Below are positions 1 through 9,133 of a stretch of 64,000 bases of DNA, piece after piece; within the stretch, counting starts at the first letter, position 1; each line of letters begins with the position of its first letter. Source of the stretch: Incurvaria masculella (Eukaryota; Arthropoda; Insecta; Lepidoptera; Incurvariidae). Where the stretch lies: positions 4,785,021 through 4,849,020 of the forward strand of contig OX335642.1 of assembly GCA_946894095.1 (NCBI GenBank), written 5' to 3'. Below the pieces are notes generated by a model that did no database searches, was not told where the DNA came from, and saw only the letters and a program-made list of their open reading frames with translations. The position numbers and the translations under genes were made by a program.

Positions 1-411
1 GCCGGAATTAATCAACAGAAGGGGTGTGGTTTTTCATCATGATAACGCTAGACCTCACACATCTTTAGCCACTCAGCAAAAACTAAGAGAGTTTGGCTGG
101 GAGGTGTTAATGCATCCGCCGTATAGTCCTGACCTTGCACCTTCAGATTTCCACCTGTTTAGGTCTCTTCAGAATTCTTTAGGCAGTGTCAGGTTAACAT
201 CACGAGAGGACTGCCAAAACCACTTGTCGCGGTATATTGATCAGAAGTCCCAATATTTCTATAGCAATGGGATCATGTCCCTACCTACAAGATGGCAAAA
301 AGTTATCGAACAAAATGGTACCTACATACTTTAGTTAAATGTAAATAAACCATATTAAAAAATGTTTTGAATTTTCTTAAAAAATGCGAAGAAACTTTTT
401 CCCCAACCTAA
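1..411 (+). mobile_element. mariner (Tc1/mariner, DD34D) transposon, 3' part
   Basis: The window opens inside a mariner transposon. The transposase reading frame is followed by a short 3' UTR. The 3' inverted repeat reads, on the minus strand, TTAGGTTGGGGAAAAAGTTT, which matches the usual TTAGGTTGG start of mariner ends. A TA dinucleotide at 412-413 is the expected target duplication. The 5' half is off the window, so copy integrity cannot be judged. It lies upstream of the first visible NIP7 exon, probably in NIP7 intron 1 on the same strand. Confidence 0.85.
2..334 (+). CDS. mariner transposase, C-terminal catalytic part (partial)
   Basis: The frame is open from the left edge to a stop at 332-334. 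It holds the second and third catalytic aspartates: HHDNARPH, then, with exactly 34 residues between, the Asp of APSDFHLF. This D34D spacing defines mariner. YSPDLAPSD is the conserved signature before the last Asp. The enzyme cuts and pastes the element at TA sites in the nucleus. There is no frameshift or stop in the visible 110 codons, so the copy may be fairly young; the N-terminal helix-turn-helix region is outside the window. Confidence 0.88.
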   Translation, partial: PELINRRGVVFHHDNARPHTSLATQQKLREFGWEVLMHPPYSPDLAPSDFHLFRSLQNSLGSVRLTSREDCQNHLSRYIDQKSQYFYSNGIMSLPTRWQKVIEQNGTYIL

Positions 412-587
412 TATGTCAGTGGAAGAAAGTATGCTGGTATTGTATCCAGAAAATGGATTTTTTTCCAGGCCATATTGTCTGTATTGATTAATGAAATGTT
501 TACTACATTATTGATTTATTAAGAAACCAGGAACGCTGGTATGTATTTAACCCATGCATAAACATGACATGTTTTTGTGTTAATCAG

Positions 588-3500
588 CATTGGAGCCAAT
601 GTAAAGCTGCTGATTGACCGACCGGATGGCATTTACTGCTTCCGGGAAAAGAAAGATCGTGTCTACTATATCTCGGGTAACTTTACTTCTTTACTCATCT
701 GATGACAAAGTCAACTGAGTAAGGCAAACATTTTTTTTTATAAGCATACTATGAAATTGCCCATTGCATTAGCCCTAAACACACATATTAATTTACCCAC
801 TAAATGTGTGGGACACTGAGATGTAAGGAACCCCAAGGTATGTTTCCAAGTCAGAAGCACCTCTTCAATTCATGCTTAATCTTTCCTTCTAATCCATACT
901 AATGTTATAAATGCAAAAGTAACTATGTCTGTCTGTTACGTTTTCACACCTAAACCACTGAACTAATTTGGATGAAATTTGGAATCGAGAGAGTCTGGAA
1001 CTTGGGCAAGGACATAGGCTACCATATGTGGCGAAAATTAAATCTTTGAGTTTAATTTTGTCACCCCAAGGGGGATGTAAGTTTGTATTGGGAACTCATA
1101 AATCATTAAATGTTAGGTTCAGCCCGACATCAGTCCGAAACGTCATAGACCTGAGCGGAGCCGGGTACCTCAGCTAGTAGGCTAATAGGTGAGGTACATA
1201 TTAACCATCGTGTCCAGTTACGTAAAAACAATTTTAGTGAGAATAGGACCCAGGACCTGTCACAGCCCATGAGACCCGCTTGGCCAACCCTCTTGTTTGG
1301 CACATTGACCATCTTTTCATCCAATGCAATTGTACTCATAATCTGGCTAGGTTTTACTACTCAAATTGTATTTTGTTGTGGACATGTTGCATCAATAAAT
1401 TTGTTTTCCTTTTTCTCATAATCTTGAGATTAAAAGTTTATGATTTGGTCATGTAGGAAGGCAAATTATCTGAGCTATCAATGGTTTCAACCAATATATC
1501 TGTATCTGTGAAGGTAGGAAGGTTTACAAATAGTGTTCTCCCTGTCGAGCTCGCTGCAACTTGTTTCTTTCCTTTCTGTATTTAATAATAATAATAATAA
1601 TAATACCATAGTCGTTTTGGCACATGGGCTAATCGCAAAAAGCCTCAACCAACACCTTGAGAGGCTTGGTTTGAATAATAGCTGGATCAAGGGTCTGGCT
1701 CAGAAGGCGGTCCTACTCGACACTGCACGCATCGTCCGAAGGTTTCTTTCTTTGGGACCCAACCACCGATAGCTTGGATTTTTTCCCGCTGCTGGTGGAC
1801 CCTCCATTTTATTTAGTTATTTTTATATACTTTCTACAAAAATCTATGTAAAAATAATTTTTAAAATGTGTCAATAAGGAATAATAATTATATATTTACG
1901 AAATTACACATTCTAACAGATCACATACAGCTTTGAGGAAAAAAAAATGGTGCTACTACCTATGTATTTCGTAAAAAGGATATGGCTCAGCAAAGTCCTG
2001 GATGGGAGGGTCCCTCCAGCCACTGGTCTTCCGCCACCGCCATTTATATTACAATCAGTAAGCCTGCGTTGGCTAGGACGCTTGCACAGAACCATTCTCC
2101 CGGTCCCTCCCCTTCTCTACTAAACCATATTCCCAATGATTCTCATGTTTTTCTGGAAACGTGAGAAGTAATTATATTTTCCATACAATTACAGAGAAGC
2201 TGCTACAGCTGGCGCATACTGTGAAGCCGGATCACCTCATCTCCGCCGGCACATGCTTCGGCAAGTTCACAAAGAGCGACAAGTTCCGTCTCCACATCAC
2301 GGCGCTCACGTACATTGCTCCGTACGCTCAGCATAAGATATGGCTAAAACCATCCGCCGAGCAGCAGTTCTTGTACGGGCATCACGTCAATAAGAGCGGT
2401 GGGTGATGACTTTGGTTGTTTTGTGGTTGAGGAATTAAGAATTAGGAGTAGAGTTTGTGCTATGGAAACGATAATCATTAATTTCGTGCGGTTACACGAA
2501 ACAAATTATACAAATTTGAGCTTGATAAGTTAAGTACTCGCTGAGAAATTTAGCGAGTGACTGAGTGTCACCTAGCAGCATACGCAGCCTTAAGTGTTTT
2601 TGATTGCTATTTCTTGCTACATAATATGCCTTACTTATAAGCATTTATACCATCGCTCCGGTATATCTTGTTGTCCGGCACATCTAACTAAATATACCGG
2701 AGTAATAGAGATGTTACAAATGTATATTAGTAAGGCAGAATATGTATTATCTATGCACCAAATTTCGCCCAAATCTTTTTAGCTGACATGGAGCGATTGC
2801 GTGGAAACGCTCCAAATTTTCCCATTTATAATTTTAGTATCCCATTATATTACATAGGTTGCGGTCCAAATTGCGTTCAAACGCTGATAGCGTGAATACA
2901 GTTATACGAGTTACAAATCATTTATCGAAATTTCGCTGAGCTCTTCGATTCCGCAGGTTTACACATTTGGCCATGGACATTTCGCCAAACTAAATACTGT
3001 TTTACAATGCCAATGGGATCAAATCAATCTGTTTTGAGCATAATTTTGCATCTCTTAAATAAAGATGTGCATATGTGGTCTGATGACCATTGGCATTGTA
3101 CAATTGTTTGGTTTCTAAGTTATAAGGTCCCAAAGTTCGAATTATTCGCGCGTTTTATGCAAAACTTTGGAGGTGGATAACTCAATGAAAACATTTATAC
3201 GTCTTAAAAAGATTAGTCATCAGACATAGCTTGTTTCATGAAAATGTATAATTAATTTGGTTTTCGTTAAATTTTTGACTACAGCGGTCGTGGTTTACTT
3301 TTAACTATAAGTCATTTTGTAATTAAAATTTTCGTAAATCTTACCAAATCAAACACTATGCGCATTGTCTGCTTTGTGGACTTGTTGCATCCTTCTCATC
3401 ACAGAGCCTGTCTTTATATTTGAAACAGAGAAGGTCCCAGAGCGCAATAGCACGGTTTTGTACCGTGCCCGCGAATGAGTTAGTCCCGCCAGGGACCCCT

Positions 3501-4135
3501 TAAGAACGGCCCGTAAGCTATGCTCCCCATACAAACGTAGTTTACTAATCATTTGGAAACCGCTATTCCAATTAAATTGATATTTAATATCTAATATCAG
3601 GAAACAAATATCTGTGTCTGCACGCTTTTGTTTTTCTGAAAAATCCAAACCGAATGAAATGAAAGCAAAAAGAAAATCTTGATACGAATTTTGTTTTCTG
3701 TGTGGTTTGACCCAGAATACATTTACCGAAAAAACAAAGACATGTAGACACAGATATTTGTAGCTTAATATTAGATACCAAATATCAAGTAAGTTGGATC
3801 AGTGGTTTTCAATTATAGTAAAGTACATTTATATGGGATGCGAAACTTTCAATATCTTGATTTCATTACACTTTAAAAATGTTACAGGCACCTGAATACG
3901 ACTGTGGGAGTTTTCCCTGAATTCGAGGCTTAATTGTGCAGGTTTGGGCCGGATAACCGAGAACACACCGAAACACCAAGGCGTCGTTATCTACTCCATG
4001 TCGGACATACCGCTCGGATTCGGAGTGGCGGCCAAGGCGACGAGCGAGTGTCGCAGCGCTGACCCGCTCGCCACCATAGCCTTCCACCAGGCCGATGTGG
4101 GGGAGTACATCAGGGCAGAGGACACGCTAACGTAG
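588..4135 (+). CDS. NIP7: NIP7, 60S ribosome subunit biogenesis protein (exons 2-4, 5' end missing)
   Basis: Three exons join in frame: 588-676, 2195-2398 and 3942-4135 (stop TAG 4133-4135), giving 161 residues. Human NIP7 is 180 aa, so only about 19 N-terminal residues are missing; they should lie left of the window beyond the mariner. Junctions use GT/AG (donors at 677 and 2399, acceptors ending 587, 2194 and 3941). Exon 2 encodes [10 protein letters not shown] and VYYIS; exon 3 encodes [16 protein letters not shown] and [12 protein letters not shown]; exon 4 encodes [19 protein letters not shown] and [11 protein letters not shown]. The last exon is the PUA RNA-binding domain. NIP7 is a nucleolar factor for 27S/pre-60S rRNA processing. 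Intron 1 of this model (677-2194) holds repeats and a LINE remnant; intron 2 (2399-3941) holds MITEs. Confidence 0.93.
893..1085 (+). repeat. dispersed lepidopteran-type repeat (TCTGTCTGTTACG...CTGAAC)
   Basis: Within NIP7 intron sequence. It contains AAATGCAAAAGTAACTATG, TGTCTGTCTGTTACG, CACACCTAAACCACTGAAC and TGGATGAAATTTGG. A second, diverged copy lies at 27515-27670 (ATCTGTC...TTTCACGCCTAAAGCGCTGAAC...AATGAAATTTGG). I remember this word order as extremely common in moth and butterfly genomes, but not the element class with certainty. Confidence 0.6.
1103..1177 (+). repeat. 75-bp dispersed repeat, copy 1
   Basis: Begins AAATGTTAGGTTCAGCCCG and ends GGGTACCTCAGCTAGTA. Related copies lie at 28077-28150 (+) and 46371-46437 (-). 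All three share the TTCAGCCCGACAT core and the GAGC..GG..GGTACCTC tail. It may be the end of a larger element; no terminal repeats were seen. Confidence 0.6.
1590..1800 (+). pseudogene. non-LTR retrotransposon ORF2 C-terminal remnant
   Basis: One frame reads [20 protein letters not shown], then [18 protein letters not shown] and a stop near 1770. This resembles the extreme C-terminus of non-LTR reverse transcriptases (consensus from memory: 'GL+PK sL ... LGL ... QKAVLL T IVR FL'). Only about 60 codons survive, in a NIP7 intron; it is a 5'-truncated dead fragment. A TAA/ATT microsatellite at 1583-1606 directly abuts it. The clade is uncertain. Confidence 0.5.
3000..3505 (-). repeat. TTAA-type MITE, diverged third copy (reverse orientation)
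   Basis: Read on the minus strand this matches the better preserved copies at 22818-23389 and 52443-52989. Shared stretches include CGGTACAAAACCGTGCTATT, the GTGATGAGAAGGATGCAAC region, the CATCAGAC pieces and the AAACCAAACAATTG part. The terminal repeat is eroded, although a TTAA occurs at 3500-3503. It lies in NIP7 intron 2 of the model. Confidence 0.65.
3524..3839. repeat. long palindromic MITE-like repeat, copy 1
   Basis: The two halves are imperfect inverted copies. The left begins CCCCATACAAACGTAGTTTA and includes ATTTAATATCTAATATCAGG and ATATCTGTGTCTG. The right half carries CAGACACAG-like, ATTAGATACCAAATATCA and AGTAAAGTACATTTATATGG in reverse order. A related copy lies at 56641-56908. 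Short spacer, no ORF. It sits just before the last NIP7 exon. Confidence 0.6.
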
Positions 4136-4173
4136 CAAGGGTTGGATAGTCGTTGATAAGTTAGGGTATTTTT

Positions 4174-4179
4174 AATAAA
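4174..4179 (+). terminator. NIP7 poly(A) signal
   Basis: AATAAA lies 39 bp after the NIP7 stop, so the 3' UTR is very short. This is the expected distance for a compact housekeeping gene. Confidence 0.7.
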
Positions 4180-4497
4180 GATTGTTTTAAGCATTCTGTT
4201 CTTTTAGTTCACAGTTGAATAGTGTTAATGCAGTCGGTACACTAATTTATGTTGTCGAGCCTAAAGGAAAAGATATTTTGACAAAACAAAAAGAGCGAAC
4301 CCCCCTCCCTCAGTTCAGAACAAACTTTATCTCCGATGTGAAGTTGGCTCGTTTCACTGCGCAGAACACAAATTATAGGTCAGCAACAAGCGGGGATACC
4401 CCTGCCCAAACTCAGTGTGTTCAAACTGGCCAAAAAGTTTGCCATGTAAAGCTGCACCTTTCTAATGTGGAAGAAAACTGCTTATTTATCACGACAG
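4180..4497. other. NIP7 downstream spacer, no recognised gene
   Basis: A 126-codon open frame runs across 4215-4595 but has no recognisable domain. It also crosses the P-like footprint at 4506-4533, so I do not treat it as a gene. Confidence 0.5.
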
Positions 4498-4505
4498 GTT
4501 GCGTC

Positions 4506-4533
4506 CATGGAGGTGAAGAATTAAACCTCCATG
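4506..4533. mobile_element. P-like element remnant: 28-bp ends-only footprint with 8-bp target duplications
   Basis: The 28 bp begin CATGGAGGTGAAGAA and end ACCTCCATG, i.e. the two outer ends of the P-like family fused with nothing between. They are bounded by a perfect direct repeat, GTTGCGTC at 4498-4505 and at 4534-4541. This is what remains when a P-type element leaves by cut-and-paste and its 16-17-nt overhangs are retained and joined. The alternative is extreme internal deletion. Confidence 0.75.
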
Positions 4534-4693
4534 GTTGCGTCCAAGCAAGCTCACCCAAAATATCTATCATAGCTGTCAGATACCATACCAAATAAATCAG
4601 AATTGATTTGATAATTGTATTTAGATTATAACAAAAAATACAAAAGTTTTGCACAAACCAAAAGTACGGTCACGTAATTTCATGTGCATACAC

Positions 4694-4990
4694 CATGGAG
4701 GTGAAAAAATTACAGGAGAACGGATGGAACTAAAAAAGTGTCAACACCACAATTGTGCCGCGGGAGGCGTGACAGCCGGTTTCGGCTCTCAGTGAATACA
4801 TAATTACGAATGAAGAATGACGTAATGACCATCTGGTTTACTGCCCTCCTTATTAAAAATGCGGTCTGCCCTCCTTATTAAACTACATATGAGGCCTAAT
4901 GTAGTTACCGCCTTTTTAATAAGGAGGGCAGTTTATTGAAAAATAGTTCTCATCTTAATTACTTTACCTACCAATTTGGAGGTGAAGAAT
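4694..4990 (+). mobile_element. P-like element, short decayed copy
   Basis: It starts CATGGAGGTGAAAAAATTAC, continues AGGAGAACGGATGGAACTAA and has CACAATTGTGCCGCGGGAGG, matching the left end of the 2.47-kb copies. It then jumps to a right-end part (GAATGACGTAATGACCATCT ... TTTACCTACCAATTTGG). About 2 kb of internal sequence is missing and the true right terminus is lost, so no target duplication is seen. A 91-bp MITE interrupts it at 4841-4931. Confidence 0.7.
4841..4931. mobile_element. 91-bp MITE nested in the decayed P-like copy
   Basis: It starts CTGCCCTCCTTATTAAAAA and ends TTTTTAATAAGGAGGGCAG. It is flanked by TTTA on both sides (4837-4840 and 4932-4935). Removing it restores the continuity seen in the long P-like copies (CATCTGGTTTA TT..). 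An inner repeat of the left end (CTGCCCTCCTTATTAAA at about 4869) suggests a partial internal duplication. Superfamily unknown. Confidence 0.75.
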
Positions 4991-5348
4991 GTATTCTCCA
5001 TACATTCTGAGAAACTGAACTCCCTTTTACTCGGGATCGACTAGTTTTTCACAGTTTTATTTCCATTTAAGATATGAAAGTGCATGACTGTATGGTTAGG
5101 TTTGCGCTTCACAGACGGGACAGATACGATAAGATTTTATCTGCAAGCTCTGCATATAAAAACTAAAATCATATCTGGGTATCACACACGGGCAAAGAGT
5201 TCGGAGAAGTCGTTGCGCTCCTCAGACGGGACATATATGATAATATTTGAACTTCGCCTCATACGGAGTGTTTCGATATGAGTTCACGTCTCATAGGAAG
5301 ATGACTCTGATTTTGAGTTTGATTTACATGTTGCCTATCATTTGCTAA

Positions 5349-5588
5349 AAACCGGTCATGTGCGAGTCGGACTCGCACAGGAAGGGGTCCGTACCATAGT
5401 ACAAGATTTAACACAAAAATAATCAGATTTTTGTTAGGGTTATTGTTTTAATTTTATCTATTTGTTGTTATAGCGGCAAAATAAAAAAAAATACTCTGTT
5501 AACAGTTCAGCTGCCTACCTATTACGGTTCATGAGATACAGCCCTGGACAGCAGAGACTAAGTAATAGGGTTCCGTTAGCACCCTAAA
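5349..5588 (+). repeat. 240-260-bp dispersed repeat (GAGTCGGACTCG family), copy 1
   Basis: It starts AAACCGGTCATGTGCGAGTC, passes GGGGTCCGTACCATAGTAC and TATTTGTTGTTATAGCGGC, and ends GGTTCCGTTAGCACCCTAAA. It has the family order: GTCGGACTCG, CGAAGGGTTCCGTACCAT, TTGTTATAGCGGC, GCCTACCTATTACGGTTCAT, GACGGACGGACAG, GGCACCCTTTGGGTACGGAA. No long terminal inverted repeats, no ORF. Confidence 0.75.
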
Positions 5589-5689
5589 AAGCAAAGAATT
5601 TAGGTTGAAACTCATATAAAGAGAAAGGAGCGAGGTAAATTCAACCTTTACAATTGCTGACCTTTCTGTCTATGAGCTACACTATATAT

Positions 5690-5835
5690 GTATAGCTACA
5701 CTGAACTGAATGGAAGACACACAATTTATTTACTGCTTCTTCAACCATAGTTTCATCCAATTCTGTGGTACCAGTCCGGGCGGACTTAACTTACCGCCTA
5801 GTAGGGCGAGGGGCCCTACATTTTTACCCCACGAG
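5690..5835 (-). repeat. SINE body fragment (reverse)
   Basis: Read on the minus strand it carries CCCTACTAGGCGGTAAG, CCGCCCGGACTGGTACC and TTGGATGAAACTATGGTTG, matching the body of the full SINE at 59478-59883. Head and tail are missing. Confidence 0.6.
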
Positions 5836-5839
5836 CTGT

Positions 5840-6340
5840 AAATTTAACCTCTAGCCCCTCTCACCGCAAGCCATCTTCGTGGCACGAGCGCTCAAATGTT
5901 CCAACCTGTATCGGCAGATAGTCTTCGCGTCTGTCCATGTTGAGTCTATTTGCCGTACCACAGAATAAGTAATAGTGCTACGCACAGAAGTTGCACTCCC
6001 TGACAGTAAGTAATCAATTTTGATCTTAATTGCCGCTAAGCTAAAGTATCTATTACTTCGCGCACTGTCGGCGCGGCGGCGAGATGAAACGCATCCTCGC
6101 CCCCCAGCCCCACCACACACTTTTGTCGCTCGAATGTGGCTTGCGCTAGGGTTGTCACTCGCTGCCGCGCCGCCGCCTATCGTTTTAAAATACGAATAAA
6201 ACACAACTTTCAAAACTATTTATTTATAAAGTATCTACAATTATTTAACTCCTACTGAAAAGCGGTGATTATTCAGCCAGTATCATATGTATCTACGACT
6301 ATATAACAACGTGTGATGTGTTCATCAAGACTCTCTAAGA
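5840..6340. other. spacer with GC-rich patch, no recognised gene
   Basis: About 500 bp with GC-rich segments around 6065-6185. A 120-codon minus-strand frame (5851-6213) shows no recognisable domain and has a low-complexity GC-driven composition. No splice or promoter case could be made. Confidence 0.4.
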
Positions 6341-7538
6341 AAGCCATGTTTCAACGAGAGAGGTCTGGGTTCAATGCACCACTTTCTTTTTCTTTCCGAG
6401 TTCGATAAGTGCATTTCGTCACGAATGTGAGCTGCTCCATGGTTCGGAATCCATGTAAAACTGTAAGTCCCCTTCCCCTATTAGGTGGTAGGGTTTAAGT
6501 CCGCCCGAGTTTGTACCATCGCCTTGGATTAAAAGATGGTTGAAGCGGCAATGAAAAATTGTCCGTGTTTTCCATCCAGTTCAATGTAGCCGTGCCATGG
6601 AGGTGAAGAAATAACAGGAGAACGAATGGAACTAAAAAAATGGCCTTATCACAATTGTGCCGCGGGGGGCGTGTCATCTTGACAGAACCTGCGGCCATTT
6701 TAGTCTTGCGTCGCTAGCTGTCGCGGGCGAGTTTGACGTAAGATCGAATTGTAATTGAATATGCCGTCGTGCACTTAGGTCGTGCATTGTAAAATGATGT
6801 ATAAACAACTTGACGAGACATAAAAAACATTCAGGAATATCATATTACATGGAAGTATACGCTAAATATTCGAAATAGTGGATATTTCACTTGAAAACAT
6901 TTCTATGGGGATGGTGTTATGCCATCAATCAACACGAACTCAAAATATTCTCAATTCGCTACCTATTTTCAGTTCTTTGCAGAATTCCTCTATTTAGCCA
7001 GAAATAGATATTATATAGCATGCAATTAGTATGTCTGTCTGTGTATCGAAATGTCTACTGCTGGATTTATGCTTACCCATAGAAATACTTCTTAAATTTT
7101 ATTTTATGTTATTTGCACGAACCAGCCTAAAATAAAACTCTTACTTGAATATATATAAGTCTGAATATGCGCGATAAAATGTTGACCAAATATTTTTTTT
7201 TTCAAAAAAGTTGTACCTTATATTGATAATATACTAAATCTAGCATTATGAAATGATATTTGACGAATATTTAAAAGATAATTGCGTATTTGTTGCAAAC
7301 AGTGCCAACTTATTTTAGTAAAAATTTTGAAAAATTTGGCTTCCATCGTTAAGACAAAATATAATAAAAATACGCTTATGAAAAGCCATTGAGGACTTGA
7401 GTGGGCACTCTGCTTGGAGCACTCAAATAACGCAAGTCTATACAATATTTACGTAAAGTTCAAGGTCAAGATAATTACGTAAAGTTAGTACCTGAAAGGA
7501 GTGCGCCTGTACCGGAATCACTAACCAAAAAACCGGCC

Positions 7539-7841
7539 AAATGCGAGTCGGACTCGTACACGAAGGGTTCCGTACCATCTTACATGATTTCACCCAAAAA
7601 ATCACGTAAGGGGGCTCCCCCTTTAATTTTTAATATTTCAAAATGTTAGCTATTTGTTGTTATAGCGGCCATAAATATACACAATCTATGAAAATTTCAA
7701 CTATTTACCTATTATTGTTAATGACAGACAGCCCTGTAACAGACGGACGGACGGAGGGACAGACGGGCGGATGGATGGACGGACAGCAAAGGCTTAGTAT
7801 TGGGGTTTCCTTGGCACCCTTTGGGTACGGAACCGTAATAA
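7539..7841 (+). repeat. GAGTCGGACTCG-family repeat inside P-like copy 1
   Basis: Starts ACCGGCCAAATGCGAGTCGG and runs through GAAGGGTTCCGTACCATC, TTGTTGTTATAGCGGCC and CAGACGGGCGGATGGATGG to CACCCTTTGGGTACGGAACC. The same insertion is at the same place in copy 2 (10088-10396), so it was present before the element multiplied. Confidence 0.8.
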
Positions 7842-7976
7842 AACCGAATTCAAACACTAAGAAGTGGAAAATAACACCCATTTTTGGGTCGGTGACATAT
7901 TGGTGTTATTCTTTGGTTGGTTGGCACCGACCCCAAAAATCGGGTATTTTCCACTTTTTAGTGTTTGATGTCGGTT
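7842..7976. mobile_element. 135-bp palindromic MITE inside P-like copy 1
   Basis: Terminal inverted repeat AACCGAATTCAAACACTAAG against AACCGACATCAAACACTAAA (reverse complement of the right end), continuing into AGTGGAAAATA on both arms and a CACCCATTTTTGGGTCGGTG / CACCGACCC inner pairing. The sibling is at 10397-10531. Confidence 0.7.
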
Positions 7977-9133
7977 CAAAACTAAAACTATACTTATGTT
8001 GATTGATTGATTGATTTGAATTAAGGCCTCTTTGTCCTATTTTTAGACAATTTTGCCAGTGTCCAGTTAGGCTTAAATACGGAATTAGTGCTACATTGGC
8101 GCATTTAAAAGAGAATGCATTTCACACACTTACGTATATTTGTTAGTCATTGTCTTTTCTCGCTATAAATTCTGATGAAACAGCATTTCTTCCGAATAAA
8201 TCTTTGAATTAATGCAGGGATTGTAATCAGATTTTGAAAAAACCTTTTTCTGATTATTTTCAAAATCTGATTACCTAACTAGCTTCAAATTCAATTGTCG
8301 CTGAAACTCAAATTAATGAAATAACGGTAAAGTCGTATCCATTAGATACAGAAAATTATCGAATTCAGGCAGTTTACAAACTTTACATAATTGTTTAATA
8401 AAAAAGCCGAAGTCACAAATCCAATATACATAGGCTATGTAATCGCATAAATTTATTTTTATATTTGGAGATTCTCTTTTATTATTTTCTAATTACGATG
8501 TGTTACATATACATATAAGAACATGCAAATAAAACGCCTTTTCAAAATGTTTGTTTGTAATTCACTATTTCAGAAGAGTAATTACGAACAACAATTTACA
8601 AATGGATCCATGGACGGTGATGTTTTCATCCCGCTCAGCGCCGCGGCATTACCCCCAGCTTCACTTGCCACCACGTTGCTCTAATGAGCAATATTTTTGC
8701 TAATTTTTGCAACCAAATTATTTGTTGGCTATGGTTTGCATAACATCTTTCTAACTCATGTAGTTTTCAATGGGTTTGACGGCCGGATTCAGCCAGTATT
8801 TATTAGATATTTTTGACTCGGCACTCGCTGTCATCATCACGAATGAGGAATGACGTAACGACCATCTGGTTTATTAAAAAATAATTCTTATCTTTATCGG
8901 TTTACCTACCAATTTGGGAGACTTCAAATTGGATTTTTCTCCGTTTTCATCATTGCGCTACAAATTTGTACGGCAATAAAATGTTGTAAGTTGCGTTACG
9001 TCATTTTTTGCGCGCTTGTTGTATGGACGTTATTTCTCCAGTTATTTCTTCACCTCCATGAGCCGTGCTCATAAAGGGAAGGTCCTGGCATGGCACCTAA
9101 TTCCTTCGGGAATGTGGTGTATTGGGCTAATAT

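Larger units (their letters stand above)
6596..9060 (+). mobile_element. P-superfamily-like non-autonomous element, copy 1 (2465 bp)
   Basis: Perfect 8-bp target duplication AGCCGTGC (6588-6595 and 9061-9068) inside the SINE. The left end begins CATGGAGGTGAAGAAATAAC; the right end is its inverted complement, with about 26 bp of terminal repeat. The Drosophila P element also has CATG-starting ends with a nearby GAAATAACA, and 8-bp duplications, hence the assignment. There is no transposase frame; the open frames are short and unrelated. It carries a copy of the GAGTCGGACTCG repeat (7539-7841), a palindromic MITE (7842-7976) and a hairpin near 8221-8273. It must be mobilised in trans. Confidence 0.8.

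Noticed and set aside
4215..4595. 126-codon ORF downstream of NIP7
   Set aside because: No recognisable domain, and it runs through a transposon footprint and its target duplications.
5851..6213. 120-codon minus-strand ORF in a GC-rich patch
   Set aside because: Low-complexity composition, no domain, no splice or promoter support.
7643..8002. ORFs inside the P-like elements as candidate transposase
   Set aside because: They translate the GAGTCGGACTCG repeat and the palindromic MITE; no THAP, helix-turn-helix or catalytic motifs.
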